Source of the DNA: an uncultured Clostridia bacterium
Lineage (GTDB): Bacteria; Bacillota; Clostridia; Peptostreptococcales; Anaerovoracaceae
Reading direction: 5' to 3'
DNA: 17,254 nt
Assembly (NCBI GenBank): GCA_934234035.1
Contig: CAKQHH010000031.1
Location: 1-17,254, forward strand
Shown here: piece after piece, positions 1 to 7,522 of the stretch
Position numbering within the stretch: position 1 is the stretch's first letter
Layout of the letters: every line of letters begins with the position of its first letter
Made by a program: the position numbers and the translations under genes
The notes under the pieces: generated by a model
The model's database searches: none
The model's input: the letters and a program-made list of their open reading frames with translations, nothing else
What the model was told of the DNA's origin: nothing

Positions 1-348
1 AAAAATCGCCCGGGACTTGGTGCAAAGGAAACGGAGAAACAAGGTGCAGGGGGATTTCGTGCACCAAGTCGGCGCCGGCCCCGGAGGAAAAATCGCCCGG
101 GACTTGGTGCAAAGGAAACGGAGAAACAAGGTGCAGGGGGATTTCGTGCACCAAGTCGGCGCCGCCCCCGGCGGAAAAATCGCCCGGGACTTGGTGCAAA
201 GGAAACGGAGGAACAAGGTGCAGCGGGAATTCGTGCACCAAGTCGGCGTCGGCCCTGGCGTAAAAACCGCTCGGGACTTGGTGCAAAGGAAACGGAAGAA
301 CAAGGGTCAGCGGGTTTTCGTGCACCAAGTCCCCGCAGCCCCCCGGCC
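1..348 (-). repeat. Left tandem array: four 87-bp units, each a hairpin element plus linker
   Basis: Units begin at 1, 88, 175 and 262, an exact 87-bp period. In each unit a 57-bp element (14-70, 101-157, 188-244, 275-331) is bounded by perfect 11-nt inverted arms, GACTTGGTGCA and TGCACCAAGTC. About 30 bp of GC-rich linker separates successive elements. A short inner pairing GAAA/TTTC is possible in units 1 and 2. The first two units are nearly identical, and the third and fourth diverge progressively toward the gene side. This is usual for the edge of a tandem array. The window opens inside the array, so it probably continues to the left. Strand is given as minus because that strand aligns with the right-hand array at 16470-17254. 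The period is a multiple of three, so a reading frame stays open, but I see no sign that it is a gene. Confidence 0.93.
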
Positions 349-351
349 GGA

Positions 352-418
352 GGCCCGCCACTTCGGCCAGCGGCCCCGCCGCGCCCGGTCGGCGGCCCGC
401 CACTTCGGCCGGCGGCCC
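352..418 (+). repeat. Two-copy 42-bp-spaced direct repeat at array edge
   Basis: A 25-nt segment at 352-376, beginning GGCCCGCCACTTCGGCC, recurs at 394-418 with a single mismatch (A to G). The offset is 42 bp. It directly follows the last 87-bp unit, is extremely GC-rich and is not related in an obvious way to the array element. It may be a decayed repeat or an edge of the array-bearing segment. No gene is supported in it. Confidence 0.8.
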
Positions 419-455
419 AATCACCGCACGCCTTCAGCCCCCTCAACCGGTATTT

Positions 456-479
456 AAAAGTACTCATATGAGTACTTTT
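456..479. promoter_or_regulatory. Perfect 24-bp AT-rich palindrome upstream of the surface-protein gene
   Basis: Bases 456-479 read identically on both strands: half-site AAAAGTACTCAT followed by its reverse complement. A short T-rich run (481-486) follows. The GC-rich repeat region ends just before it and the sequence turns sharply AT-rich. It could be an operator for a dimeric regulator of the downstream gene, or a low-GC bidirectional terminator insulating the array from the gene. A second, smaller palindrome, AATAGA-A-TCTATT, lies at 511-523. I found no convincingly spaced -35/-10 pair in 480-540. TATAAA (497-502) and TAGAAT (508-513) are -10-like, but neither has a good -35 partner. Confidence 0.55.
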
Positions 480-587
480 GTTTTTTCCCGGATAATTATA
501 AAATTTATAGAATAGAATCTATTTTTTGCTGCGTGTAGATGTGCGATGGGCCGGATATGCGCACATACGGCATATTTGCCGGGTAAG

Positions 588-594
588 AAAGGAG
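588..594 (+). promoter_or_regulatory. Ribosome binding site deciding the start at 603
   Basis: AAAGGAG sits 8 nt before the ATG at 603. The in-frame ATG at 546 has no comparable site, and starting there would put 19 residues unlike a signal peptide in front of a canonical one. The 603 start is therefore preferred. Confidence 0.8.
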
Positions 595-602
595 AATCGC
601 CT

Positions 603-3600
603 ATGAAACCTCACTTAGCAGGCTACCGAAAGAAGCGCAGCAGATTCGGTTCGGGGATTGTTACGCTCGTGATGCTGGTGTCCCTCTTATGGGGCGGCAT
701 GGCATGGAACGTGCAGGAAGCGAGCGCCGCTTCCAAATTCGACAATATCATGAATCCGGAACTGCCATCGGGTTTTAATGCCGATGATACCACGAATCCA
801 TATAACAATGGAAAGCAGAAGTTTTTGCTGGCGGAGAACAACGAGCTCACCGTATACAAATCCTGGGATGTGGGCAGCGACGAGACCGCTCGGAAGAACA
901 TGTGGGTATCCACCTTCGACAACTACACTCCGGGAGGAAGCATGAAGCTGATGGCCGGGGACAACGATGCGGATGCCCAGAATAAAGGCGGATGGAAGAG
1001 TGTCACAGCGGACACAAGTGCAAACGTAACCAAGCTCAACTATCTAGATGCTGTCGCTTTTGACCCGAACGGAACGGGCCGAAAGGACCACGTTGCCTAT
1101 GTGGGATATTATCAGAAAGGCAGCAGCAAGGGCAACTACCTTCTGGTGTACGATACGGTAAAAAAAGAGTGGACGACCACCCAAGATTTGCCGGGGTTCG
1201 GTGATGCATCCGGCCTCAATTATCTCATCGCCCGGAACTTCTATTCCATTACTGCCGGAGACTACAACGGAGACGGAAAGGACACCATCGTGGTCTACAA
1301 TCCGGCTGTCGACGGGAAATACGGAGTGACGGAATACAAGTACACGAAACCGGGAGCGTATGGCAAGCTGGAGCTTCAGGGGAATTCCAAGCGCATGCTT
1401 CACGGCGTGTATCGGGAATACTCCGATCTGGAAAACAGCAAAAATCTTCGGGACAAGCTGGGATGCAATCTGACCACCGGAGATTTTGACGGCGACGGAA
1501 TCGATGACCTGGGAGTGGTTTCCTATGGTCAGGAATATTCGTCCGCGCCGAAGGATGCCGATTACCGGCTGTACACCCCAATGGTGGCGGCGGTATTCGG
1601 AGAGGACCGGCACAAGAGCGACAACGGCGACAAGTGGTCCGTGGTTTCCTCCGGAAAACTGCAAACCGTGTATGCCGGCCTGAACAAGACCAAGGAAAAA
1701 ATCAACAAGAAGGACACGGATGTCTATGAATCCATGAGATCCCCATCCATCAGTGCCGGAGATATCGACGGCAACGGCGCAGACGAACTGGTTTGCGCGG
1801 GTTTCTGGTGCAAGGTTCAGGACGATGGCGATTCCGCCGGCTACAACAAGGGCATCGACCACGGTAAAATCACGGCCGCCGCGGTTTCCGCTTCCGGAAA
1901 GTCCATCAACATCAGCGGTCATCAGATCGATTCGAACAAGTGGACCCAGTCCACCACGGCCAGAAAGAATGACTTCGATGTCAAAGTACAGCTGTCCACC
2001 GAATGCGTGGCCATTAACGGACAGAGATCCGCCGAGCACGTATTCATCAACGGAACCCTGTACGAATATGCCGGTGCACTGTTCAATGCCGTTTACACAC
2101 CGGAATATTTTACGAAGGAAGATAAGGGCATCGGAAATGCTCTTGTGGGCTCCGCAGGGATTACGGATGTGGTTGCGGGCGTGTTCGACGGCAACGATCA
2201 GGGCCGGGAACAGGTGATGTTCGTATCCACCTTGAGAGAAACGGACACCTACTACAACGATTACTACATGACCATGGGCGCCATCGGTGGCAGCAATTAC
2301 GGCAAGGATACCAACGTTGCCAAAAACTACTACGACAGCAACCTGGACAACGATCATTACACCATCGGCAATAAGGGAGATAATGTAGACAATAAGAGAG
2401 TCAATCTCTGTATTGCCGCTTCCGATAACGACAACGACGGATTGCTGGGAAGCTTCCGGGACAAGAAGTGCGTCTACACCGACCCGAAGAATGCCGCCGT
2501 ACTTCAGGCAGGACCGTACTTCGGTGCCATGGACGACCTGGGCGGATACGATGACCCGTGCGAGACCTCCTATACCATGTCCAGTTCCTTCGAACGGGGC
2601 ACCACCAAGGGAGACAGCGTCTCATTCGGCGCCGGATTCTCCGGAACGCTGGAGTTCTCGGCAATCGCCAGCATGGAAGCCAGCCTGCAGCTGGGATATT
2701 CGCTGGATTGGAACAAGACATTTGAAGAATCGGTGACGGAGACCTATACCACCTCCTTCACCGCTCAGGGACACGATCAGGTAATTGTAAGCCGGATTCC
2801 GGTTACCGTATACCGATATGACATCTACACACCGAAGGCCGGCGGCGGCTATACGGTGAACGAGGACGGATATTCCGTGACGGTACCGGGAAAACCAATC
2901 TACTATCAGCTGAGCGTAAGCGAATACAACGAGTTCGTGGATGAATACAACAACAAGATCGACGAGCTGAGCAAGAACGACGCGTCGAAGATGCGGCTCA
3001 AGAAAATCGCAAAGGAAGAAGCGGCGTCGGGCAAATACGATTTGCCGGCAGACAACGAAGGGAATCCGCAGAACTACTGGTCCAGCTGGGCCGATGCCGG
3101 TGAGGGGGCGACCAATCTCAGCCGGAGCCCGTTGGCGCTGACCTACAGTTCCGGTCACTCCTCCAGCGAATGGAGCACCTCTTCTTCCGCTACCACCGCG
3201 ACGGAAATGAGTCACGGATTCTCCTTTGACTTCACCCTGATGGGCGGCTTCGGCCTTCTGGGCAACAATGCCAAAGCCGGTGCGTATGTGAGCTTGGAAT
3301 ACCTCCACTCCAACGGAAGTTTTACCACGGAAGCCGAAGAGAAGGGTTCCGCAGGGCAGGTGGAAAACCTGAACGAAAAGACCCTTATCGCCTCCGGCTT
3401 GCCGAAACCGGTAATCCGCGCCTACGGATTTAACTGGGAATTCGGTACGTGGAAGCGAGAGCTCACCACCCAGTCCGGGGACTATACCCCGTTCTTCGGA
3501 TATCGGGTATGGAAGGTGACCATGCCGCCGGAAAGACCGGAGAATCTGGAAGCGGAGCATTCCGACACCGACGGCCTCCACAGCGTGGATCTGAAATGGG

Positions 3601-5720
3601 ATCCGGTGGACGGCAAGCAGGTGCTGGGGTACAACGTGTACATCAAGGACGGCAGCGAATACAAGCAGATTAACAAAGACCTGATTAAGGGCACGGAATA
3701 TACCGCCGACGGTCTGGACACCAACACGAATTACACCTTCGTGGTCACCACCGAGGCGTACACCGATGTGACCGGTCAGGATACCACGGTGAAAGCCAAC
3801 AGCTTGTGGTCCGACGAGGCGTCCATTACCACGCCGAGACAGGGCTATCGAATCACCCTGACCCCGGACCGCGGCTCCAAGATTACGGCCACCGGCGAGG
3901 AAAAAGAAATTCACAGCGGTGATGAAATCTTCGAGGGAGACGCCATTACCATAAAAGCAGCCCCGCGGGAAGGCTACACGCTGACGCAGGTTCTCCTGAA
4001 GAAGGGAGACGGCAGTGAAGTGGATATCACGTCCACCGACGGTACCTTCAACTTCGTCGTAAAAGGCGATACGGAAGTCATCGTCAAGTCGAAGAAGAAC
4101 GTTTCCGAAAGTGAGATCATCTACAGTGCCGGCGAACACGGAAGCATCACTTCGGCGGCTTCCGGCGGACAGGAATTCAAATCCGGTGCCATGGTCAGCG
4201 ACGATGTGACCTTCGAAGCACAGGCAGAGGACGGATACGTTCTCAAAGAATGGCAGGTAACCACCGACGGCAAGACACAGACCTTCGCCGCCAACGGCAG
4301 CAATACCTATCGATTCGGTCCGTTCGCACCAAAACACGAGGTGCAGGCCGTATTCGCGGCAAAAGACGATGCTTCCGTGACGAGAACCCTCACCGTGAAC
4401 AGCGGACAGGGCGGAACCGTTAAGGTCACGGATCAGGACGGCAAGGCGTACGAACCGTCGGAGGGCAAAATCACCGTTAACGTGGGCACTCCGCTGAAGA
4501 TTACCGCCGTGCCGGACAAGCACTACGTGCTGAGAGCATGGACCGGAGATTTTGCGGCGGTATCCGAGGAACACGCAGAGATTTCCCACACCCTCTATGA
4601 GGACCTGACGGTAGGTGCGGTATTCTACGCACCGGTGAAATACAAGGTGTCCTACGACGTAAACGATGCCAAGCTGGGCAGCATCGATTCCGACATCAAG
4701 AGCGGATCCACCCAGGTGGAAGATGCGAAGATTTCCTTCAAGGCAACGCCGGCAGAGGGGGCAAGGCTGGAATACTGGCTCATAAAAAAAGGCAGCGACG
4801 AGCGCAAAGTCATGACGGCGGATCTGAAGTCTTCCTACGAGCTGGAGATTTCCGTCGAGGATACCACCAAGGTCACGGCGGTCTTCACGCCGATTGAAAC
4901 CTATTCCCTGGCAATCAAATCCTCGAAATACGGAACCCTTCGCGTCTTCAACCAGGCGGACAAGGAACTGTCCAGCGGCGATGAGATCCGGTACGGCGAT
5001 AAGCTGAAGTTCAAGGTATCTCCGGCCAAGGATTACAAATTCAAGGCCCTGAAGGTGAACGGAAAAGAAGTGAATGCGAAGGGAACCTTCACCGTAACCG
5101 GTGACGTTTCGGCAGCCGCGGAGTTTACCAAAATCGACTACAAGGCGCCGCTGGAACAGAAGCTGAGAATCACCACGAAGAGCAAGAAGGTTGCCCTGAA
5201 GTGGGGCAAGACCCCGAGCGCGGACGGCTACGACGTGTTCTTCGCAAAGTGCGGCACCAAGTTCAGCAAGAAGCCTTCATTGACCACGAAGAAACTAAGT
5301 GTTTCCGTTTCCAAGATTAAGGGAAAGAAGGTCAGCAAGCGCGGATGCTACAAAGCTTATGTCAAGGCATTCCGAAAGGTGAATGGAAAGAAGCAGTACA
5401 TCGCTTCCGGCATGGTGGTGCACTCGGCGGGAAGCAAAAACAAATACACCAACGCTTCCGCCATCACCGGCGTGCCGAACGCGAAGGCGATAAAATCCGG
5501 AAAAACCTATCAGCTGAAGGCCAAATTAAAGAAGGCCAATAAGAAAAAACCGCTGATTAAGAAATCCCACTCTCCGTGGCTGAGATACGGCACCACCAAC
5601 GGTGCGGTGGCTAAGGTGAGCAAATCCGGAAAGATCACCGCAGCGGGCAGAGGCAAATGCACGGTCTACATCATCGCACCGGACGGTGTGAGAAGGAACG
5701 TAAAGATTACCGTTAAATAG
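603..5720 (+). CDS. Large secreted multidomain surface protein (FG-GAP-like, FN3, InlB-B-type repeats, Big2)
   Basis: Predicted 1705-residue exported protein. The signal peptide has a basic n-region (RKKRSR, 9-14), a hydrophobic core (18-35) and likely cleavage after ASA (40-42). Four FG-GAP/VCBS-like Asp-rich calcium loops follow: DYNGDGKD (~220), DFDGDGIDD (~294), DIDGNGADE (~387) and a weaker FDGNDQGRE (~528). Residues ~660-740 and ~849-925 are Ser/Thr-rich alternating beta segments, possibly aerolysin/ETX-like. An FN3 domain spans ~975-1077. Five divergent InlB-B-type repeats of ~80-90 residues begin near 1082, 1170, 1261, 1345 and 1433. The end is a strongly basic FN3-like module (~1517-1610) and a Big2-type Ig domain (~1621-1705, with VAKVSKSGKITAAGRGKC). 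There is no LPXTG or transmembrane anchor, so wall retention would rest on the basic C-terminus or the gene product may be released. The FG-GAP and Ig-like folds suggest adhesion, but ligand and function are unknown. It appears monocistronic. Confidence 0.9.
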   Translation: MKPHLAGYRKKRSRFGSGIVTLVMLVSLLWGGMAWNVQEASAASKFDNIMNPELPSGFNADDTTNPYNNGKQKFLLAENNELTVYKSWDVGSDETARKNMWVSTFDNYTPGGSMKLMAGDNDADAQNKGGWKSVTADTSANVTKLNYLDAVAFDPNGTGRKDHVAYVGYYQKGSSKGNYLLVYDTVKKEWTTTQDLPGFGDASGLNYLIARNFYSITAGDYNGDGKDTIVVYNPAVDGKYGVTEYKYTKPGAYGKLELQGNSKRMLHGVYREYSDLENSKNLRDKLGCNLTTGDFDGDGIDDLGVVSYGQEYSSAPKDADYRLYTPMVAAVFGEDRHKSDNGDKWSVVSSGKLQTVYAGLNKTKEKINKKDTDVYESMRSPSISAGDIDGNGADELVCAGFWCKVQDDGDSAGYNKGIDHGKITAAAVSASGKSINISGHQIDSNKWTQSTTARKNDFDVKVQLSTECVAINGQRSAEHVFINGTLYEYAGALFNAVYTPEYFTKEDKGIGNALVGSAGITDVVAGVFDGNDQGREQVMFVSTLRETDTYYNDYYMTMGAIGGSNYGKDTNVAKNYYDSNLDNDHYTIGNKGDNVDNKRVNLCIAASDNDNDGLLGSFRDKKCVYTDPKNAAVLQAGPYFGAMDDLGGYDDPCETSYTMSSSFERGTTKGDSVSFGAGFSGTLEFSAIASMEASLQLGYSLDWNKTFEESVTETYTTSFTAQGHDQVIVSRIPVTVYRYDIYTPKAGGGYTVNEDGYSVTVPGKPIYYQLSVSEYNEFVDEYNNKIDELSKNDASKMRLKKIAKEEAASGKYDLPADNEGNPQNYWSSWADAGEGATNLSRSPLALTYSSGHSSSEWSTSSSATTATEMSHGFSFDFTLMGGFGLLGNNAKAGAYVSLEYLHSNGSFTTEAEEKGSAGQVENLNEKTLIASGLPKPVIRAYGFNWEFGTWKRELTTQSGDYTPFFGYRVWKVTMPPERPENLEAEHSDTDGLHSVDLKWDPVDGKQVLGYNVYIKDGSEYKQINKDLIKGTEYTADGLDTNTNYTFVVTTEAYTDVTGQDTTVKANSLWSDEASITTPRQGYRITLTPDRGSKITATGEEKEIHSGDEIFEGDAITIKAAPREGYTLTQVLLKKGDGSEVDITSTDGTFNFVVKGDTEVIVKSKKNVSESEIIYSAGEHGSITSAASGGQEFKSGAMVSDDVTFEAQAEDGYVLKEWQVTTDGKTQTFAANGSNTYRFGPFAPKHEVQAVFAAKDDASVTRTLTVNSGQGGTVKVTDQDGKAYEPSEGKITVNVGTPLKITAVPDKHYVLRAWTGDFAAVSEEHAEISHTLYEDLTVGAVFYAPVKYKVSYDVNDAKLGSIDSDIKSGSTQVEDAKISFKATPAEGARLEYWLIKKGSDERKVMTADLKSSYELEISVEDTTKVTAVFTPIETYSLAIKSSKYGTLRVFNQADKELSSGDEIRYGDKLKFKVSPAKDYKFKALKVNGKEVNAKGTFTVTGDVSAAAEFTKIDYKAPLEQKLRITTKSKKVALKWGKTPSADGYDVFFAKCGTKFSKKPSLTTKKLSVSVSKIKGKKVSKRGCYKAYVKAFRKVNGKKQYIASGMVVHSAGSKNKYTNASAITGVPNAKAIKSGKTYQLKAKLKKANKKKPLIKKSHSPWLRYGTTNGAVAKVSKSGKITAAGRGKCTVYIIAPDGVRRNVKITVK

Positions 5721-5721
5721 C

Positions 5722-5738
5722 CTTGCAGTTACTGCAAG
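5722..5738 (+). other. Small perfect hairpin just after the surface-protein stop
   Basis: CTTGCAG, a TTA loop, then CTGCAAG, beginning one base after the stop codon. No T-run follows it, so it is not a terminator on its own. It may stabilise the mRNA 3' end or act with the terminator 18 bp downstream. Confidence 0.5.
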
Positions 5739-5755
5739 AACCAACCTTCCTAATG

Positions 5756-5791
5756 GACGATGTCCCGTTAACCGGGGCGTCGTCTTTTTTT
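5756..5791 (+). terminator. Rho-independent terminator of the surface-protein gene
   Basis: GACGATGTCCCG (5756-5767) pairs over 12 positions, two of them G-U, with CGGGGCGTCGTC (5773-5784) around a TTAAC loop. A run of seven T follows (5785-5791). The G-U pairs are tolerated only on the + transcript, consistent with its role at the end of the upstream gene. Confidence 0.9.
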
Positions 5792-5808
5792 GCGGTGCCG
5801 TCAAGCTA

Positions 5809-5837
5809 TGGAGAATGGCCGGGGCTTGTGGTACAAT
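5809..5837 (+). promoter_or_regulatory. Extended -10 sigma-A-type promoter of the seven-gene operon
   Basis: TGGAGA (5809-5814, 4 of 6 to consensus) is separated by 17 bp from TACAAT (5832-5837, 5 of 6). TG precedes the -10 by one base (5829-5830), giving an extended -10. It lies between the upstream terminator and the ribosome binding site AAGGGAG (5857-5863) of the first operon gene. Confidence 0.7.
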
Positions 5838-5872
5838 CAAAGTAGTTTTTTTACAGAAGGGAGAACGGGATT

Positions 5873-6835
5873 ATGAGACGTGAAATAGCGGTCTCCGTGC
5901 ATTTCCTGACGGAGGCGAGACGAAAGAAAATCGAGGAAACCGCGGCGAAGGGCGGATTTGACGTGATGTTCTACGACAACGACGATGCGGCGGTGGGGAG
6001 AATAGACGATGCGGAAATCGTCTTCTGCGAGACGCCGAAGCCGGTGAAGGGGCTGAAGAATGTGAAATGGTGTGCCAGCTCCTATGCGGGCATCGCACCG
6101 TACCTGGAACCGGGAGTGCTGCCGGAGGGCTGCCGGCTCACCAACGGGGCGGGCTCCTACGGTGTGACCATTTCGGAACACATCGTAATGGTGTCCCTGA
6201 TGCTGCTGAAGCAGATGCCGAGATACCGGGAAATCATCGACAACCGGGAATGGCGCCACGACGTGCCGATTCGCTCCATTTACGGAAGCCGAGTGACGGT
6301 TCTTGGAACCGGGGATATCGGAAAATATACCGCTAAGCGAATGAAGGGGATGGGAGCGAAGAGCGTCATCGGAATGAACCGGAGCGGGCGTTGCGACGAA
6401 CCTTCTTTTGACCGTATCATCACGGCGGGAGAGCTGGATGCGCTGCTGCCGGAAACGGATATTCTGGTGCTGTGCATGCCGGAGACGAAGAAAACCCGGG
6501 GAACCCTGTCCAAGGAGCGCATTGCGATGCTGCCGAAGGAGGCTATCGTGGTGAACGTGGGTCGGGGCAGCGCCATCGATCAGGATGCGCTGATGGCAGC
6601 CCTGAACGAAGAGCGGATTGCCGGGGCGGCGCTGGACGTCATGGTGCCGGAACCGCTGCCGAAGGATCATCCGCTGTGGGATGCGCGGAACATCATCATC
6701 ACTCCGCACATTTCCGGGAACATGTCCCTGGAACACACGCGGGAGGAGTCCGTGGACCTGTTCTGCCGAAACCTGGAGCGATACATCGCGGGGGAACCGC
6801 TGGTTCACGCCGTGGATTTTGAAAGAGGGTATTAA
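5873..6835 (+). CDS. D-isomer-specific 2-hydroxyacid dehydrogenase
   Basis: 320-residue cytosolic NAD(P)-dependent oxidoreductase of the D-2-hydroxyacid dehydrogenase family, which interconverts 2-keto acids and D-2-hydroxyacids. The nucleotide-binding Rossmann motif is LGTGDIGK (144-151). The catalytic triad of the family is visible: Arg231 in VNVGRGSAID, Glu260 in VPEPLPKDHP and His279 in TPHISG. Length is typical. ATG 5873 follows AAGGGAG (5857-5863) at good spacing. It is the first gene of the operon and only one base separates its stop from the next start. The exact substrate (glyoxylate, hydroxypyruvate, phosphoglycerate or other) cannot be read from the sequence. The partnership with a phosphoglycolate-phosphatase-like gene would suit two-carbon or glycerate metabolism, but that is inference. 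Confidence 0.9.
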   Translation: MRREIAVSVHFLTEARRKKIEETAAKGGFDVMFYDNDDAAVGRIDDAEIVFCETPKPVKGLKNVKWCASSYAGIAPYLEPGVLPEGCRLTNGAGSYGVTISEHIVMVSLMLLKQMPRYREIIDNREWRHDVPIRSIYGSRVTVLGTGDIGKYTAKRMKGMGAKSVIGMNRSGRCDEPSFDRIITAGELDALLPETDILVLCMPETKKTRGTLSKERIAMLPKEAIVVNVGRGSAIDQDALMAALNEERIAGAALDVMVPEPLPKDHPLWDARNIIITPHISGNMSLEHTREESVDLFCRNLERYIAGEPLVHAVDFERGY

Positions 6836-6836
6836 T

Positions 6837-7505
6837 ATGATTAAAGCATGCATTTTCGATCTGGACGGGACGCTGACCCGGACGCAGGAGTCCATCGCCC
6901 GTCCCATCAATATGACTTTGGAACATTACGGGCTGAAGGCGCAGCCGGTGGAAGCCTATAACTATTTCGCCGGGGACGGCATCGACAACGCCCTTCGACG
7001 GGCGCTGGCGGCATCCGGCGACGAAGAGGGAAAATTCTTTTCCAAGGGCATCAAGCTGTGCCGGAAGTGGATGCAGGAGGATCCCCTGTACCACGTGGAG
7101 CCCTATGAGTACGTGCCGGAAACCCTGAAGAAGCTTCGGGACTGCGGCTGCAAGCTGGCGGTGTTCTCCAACAAACCCCACCTCAGCGCGGTGAACGTGG
7201 TGGAGACGATTTTTGGCAAAAACACTTTCGATCACATCCAGGGGCAGACCGACCGAATTCCCATCAAACCGGATCCTACCGGGGTGTTCGAAATCCTGGA
7301 CCGATTCGGCATTTCCAAGGAGGAGTGCCTGTACTTCGGGGATACCAACACGGATATGATGACGGGAAAGAATGCGGGGGTGTATACCGTGGGCGTCACC
7401 TGGGGATTCCGCCCTCGGGAAGAGCTGAAGAAATACCATGCGGACCGGATTATCGATTGTCCGAAGGATTTCTGGACCTGCGTGAAAGAGATGAACGAAG
7501 AATAG
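6837..7505 (+). CDS. HAD-superfamily hydrolase, phosphoglycolate phosphatase-like
   Basis: 222-residue cytosolic phosphatase of the HAD superfamily. Motif I is FDLDGTLT with nucleophile Asp8 and acid/base Asp10. Motif II is Ser111 in VFSNKPH. Motif III is Lys144 in IKPDPTG. Motif IV is GDTNTD (168-173). The helical insert between motifs I and II matches subfamily IA cap architecture, and the length and the TNTD motif resemble Gph, which hydrolyses 2-phosphoglycolate arising from DNA repair. ATG 6837 is chosen because it places motif I at residue 8. A longer in-frame extension upstream would overlap the preceding gene and has no family support. The ribosome binding site (AGAGG, 6824-6828) lies inside the end of the upstream gene, indicating tight coupling. 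Substrate is not proven; PpaX or another sugar phosphatase is possible. Confidence 0.88.
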   Translation: MIKACIFDLDGTLTRTQESIARPINMTLEHYGLKAQPVEAYNYFAGDGIDNALRRALAASGDEEGKFFSKGIKLCRKWMQEDPLYHVEPYEYVPETLKKLRDCGCKLAVFSNKPHLSAVNVVETIFGKNTFDHIQGQTDRIPIKPDPTGVFEILDRFGISKEECLYFGDTNTDMMTGKNAGVYTVGVTWGFRPREELKKYHADRIIDCPKDFWTCVKEMNEE

Positions 7506-7522
7506 AAGCATAAGAGGATGGA

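Noticed and set aside
17..457. A 146-residue basic repeat protein encoded by the left array
   Set aside because: The frame stays open only because the 87-bp period is 29 codons. The composition follows the DNA repeat, there is no ribosome binding site or good start, and the related right array has an 86-bp period that breaks frame.
1044..2357. Long minus-strand frame of 437 codons under the surface-protein gene
   Set aside because: It is antisense to a gene with a signal peptide and recognisable domains, shows no family motifs and reflects codon bias on the opposite strand. The same applies to the 655-codon frame at 2622-4589.
6618..6836. N-terminal extension of the HAD phosphatase
   Set aside because: It overlaps the end of the dehydrogenase gene in another frame, and family members begin a few residues before the DxDGT motif, matching ATG 6837.
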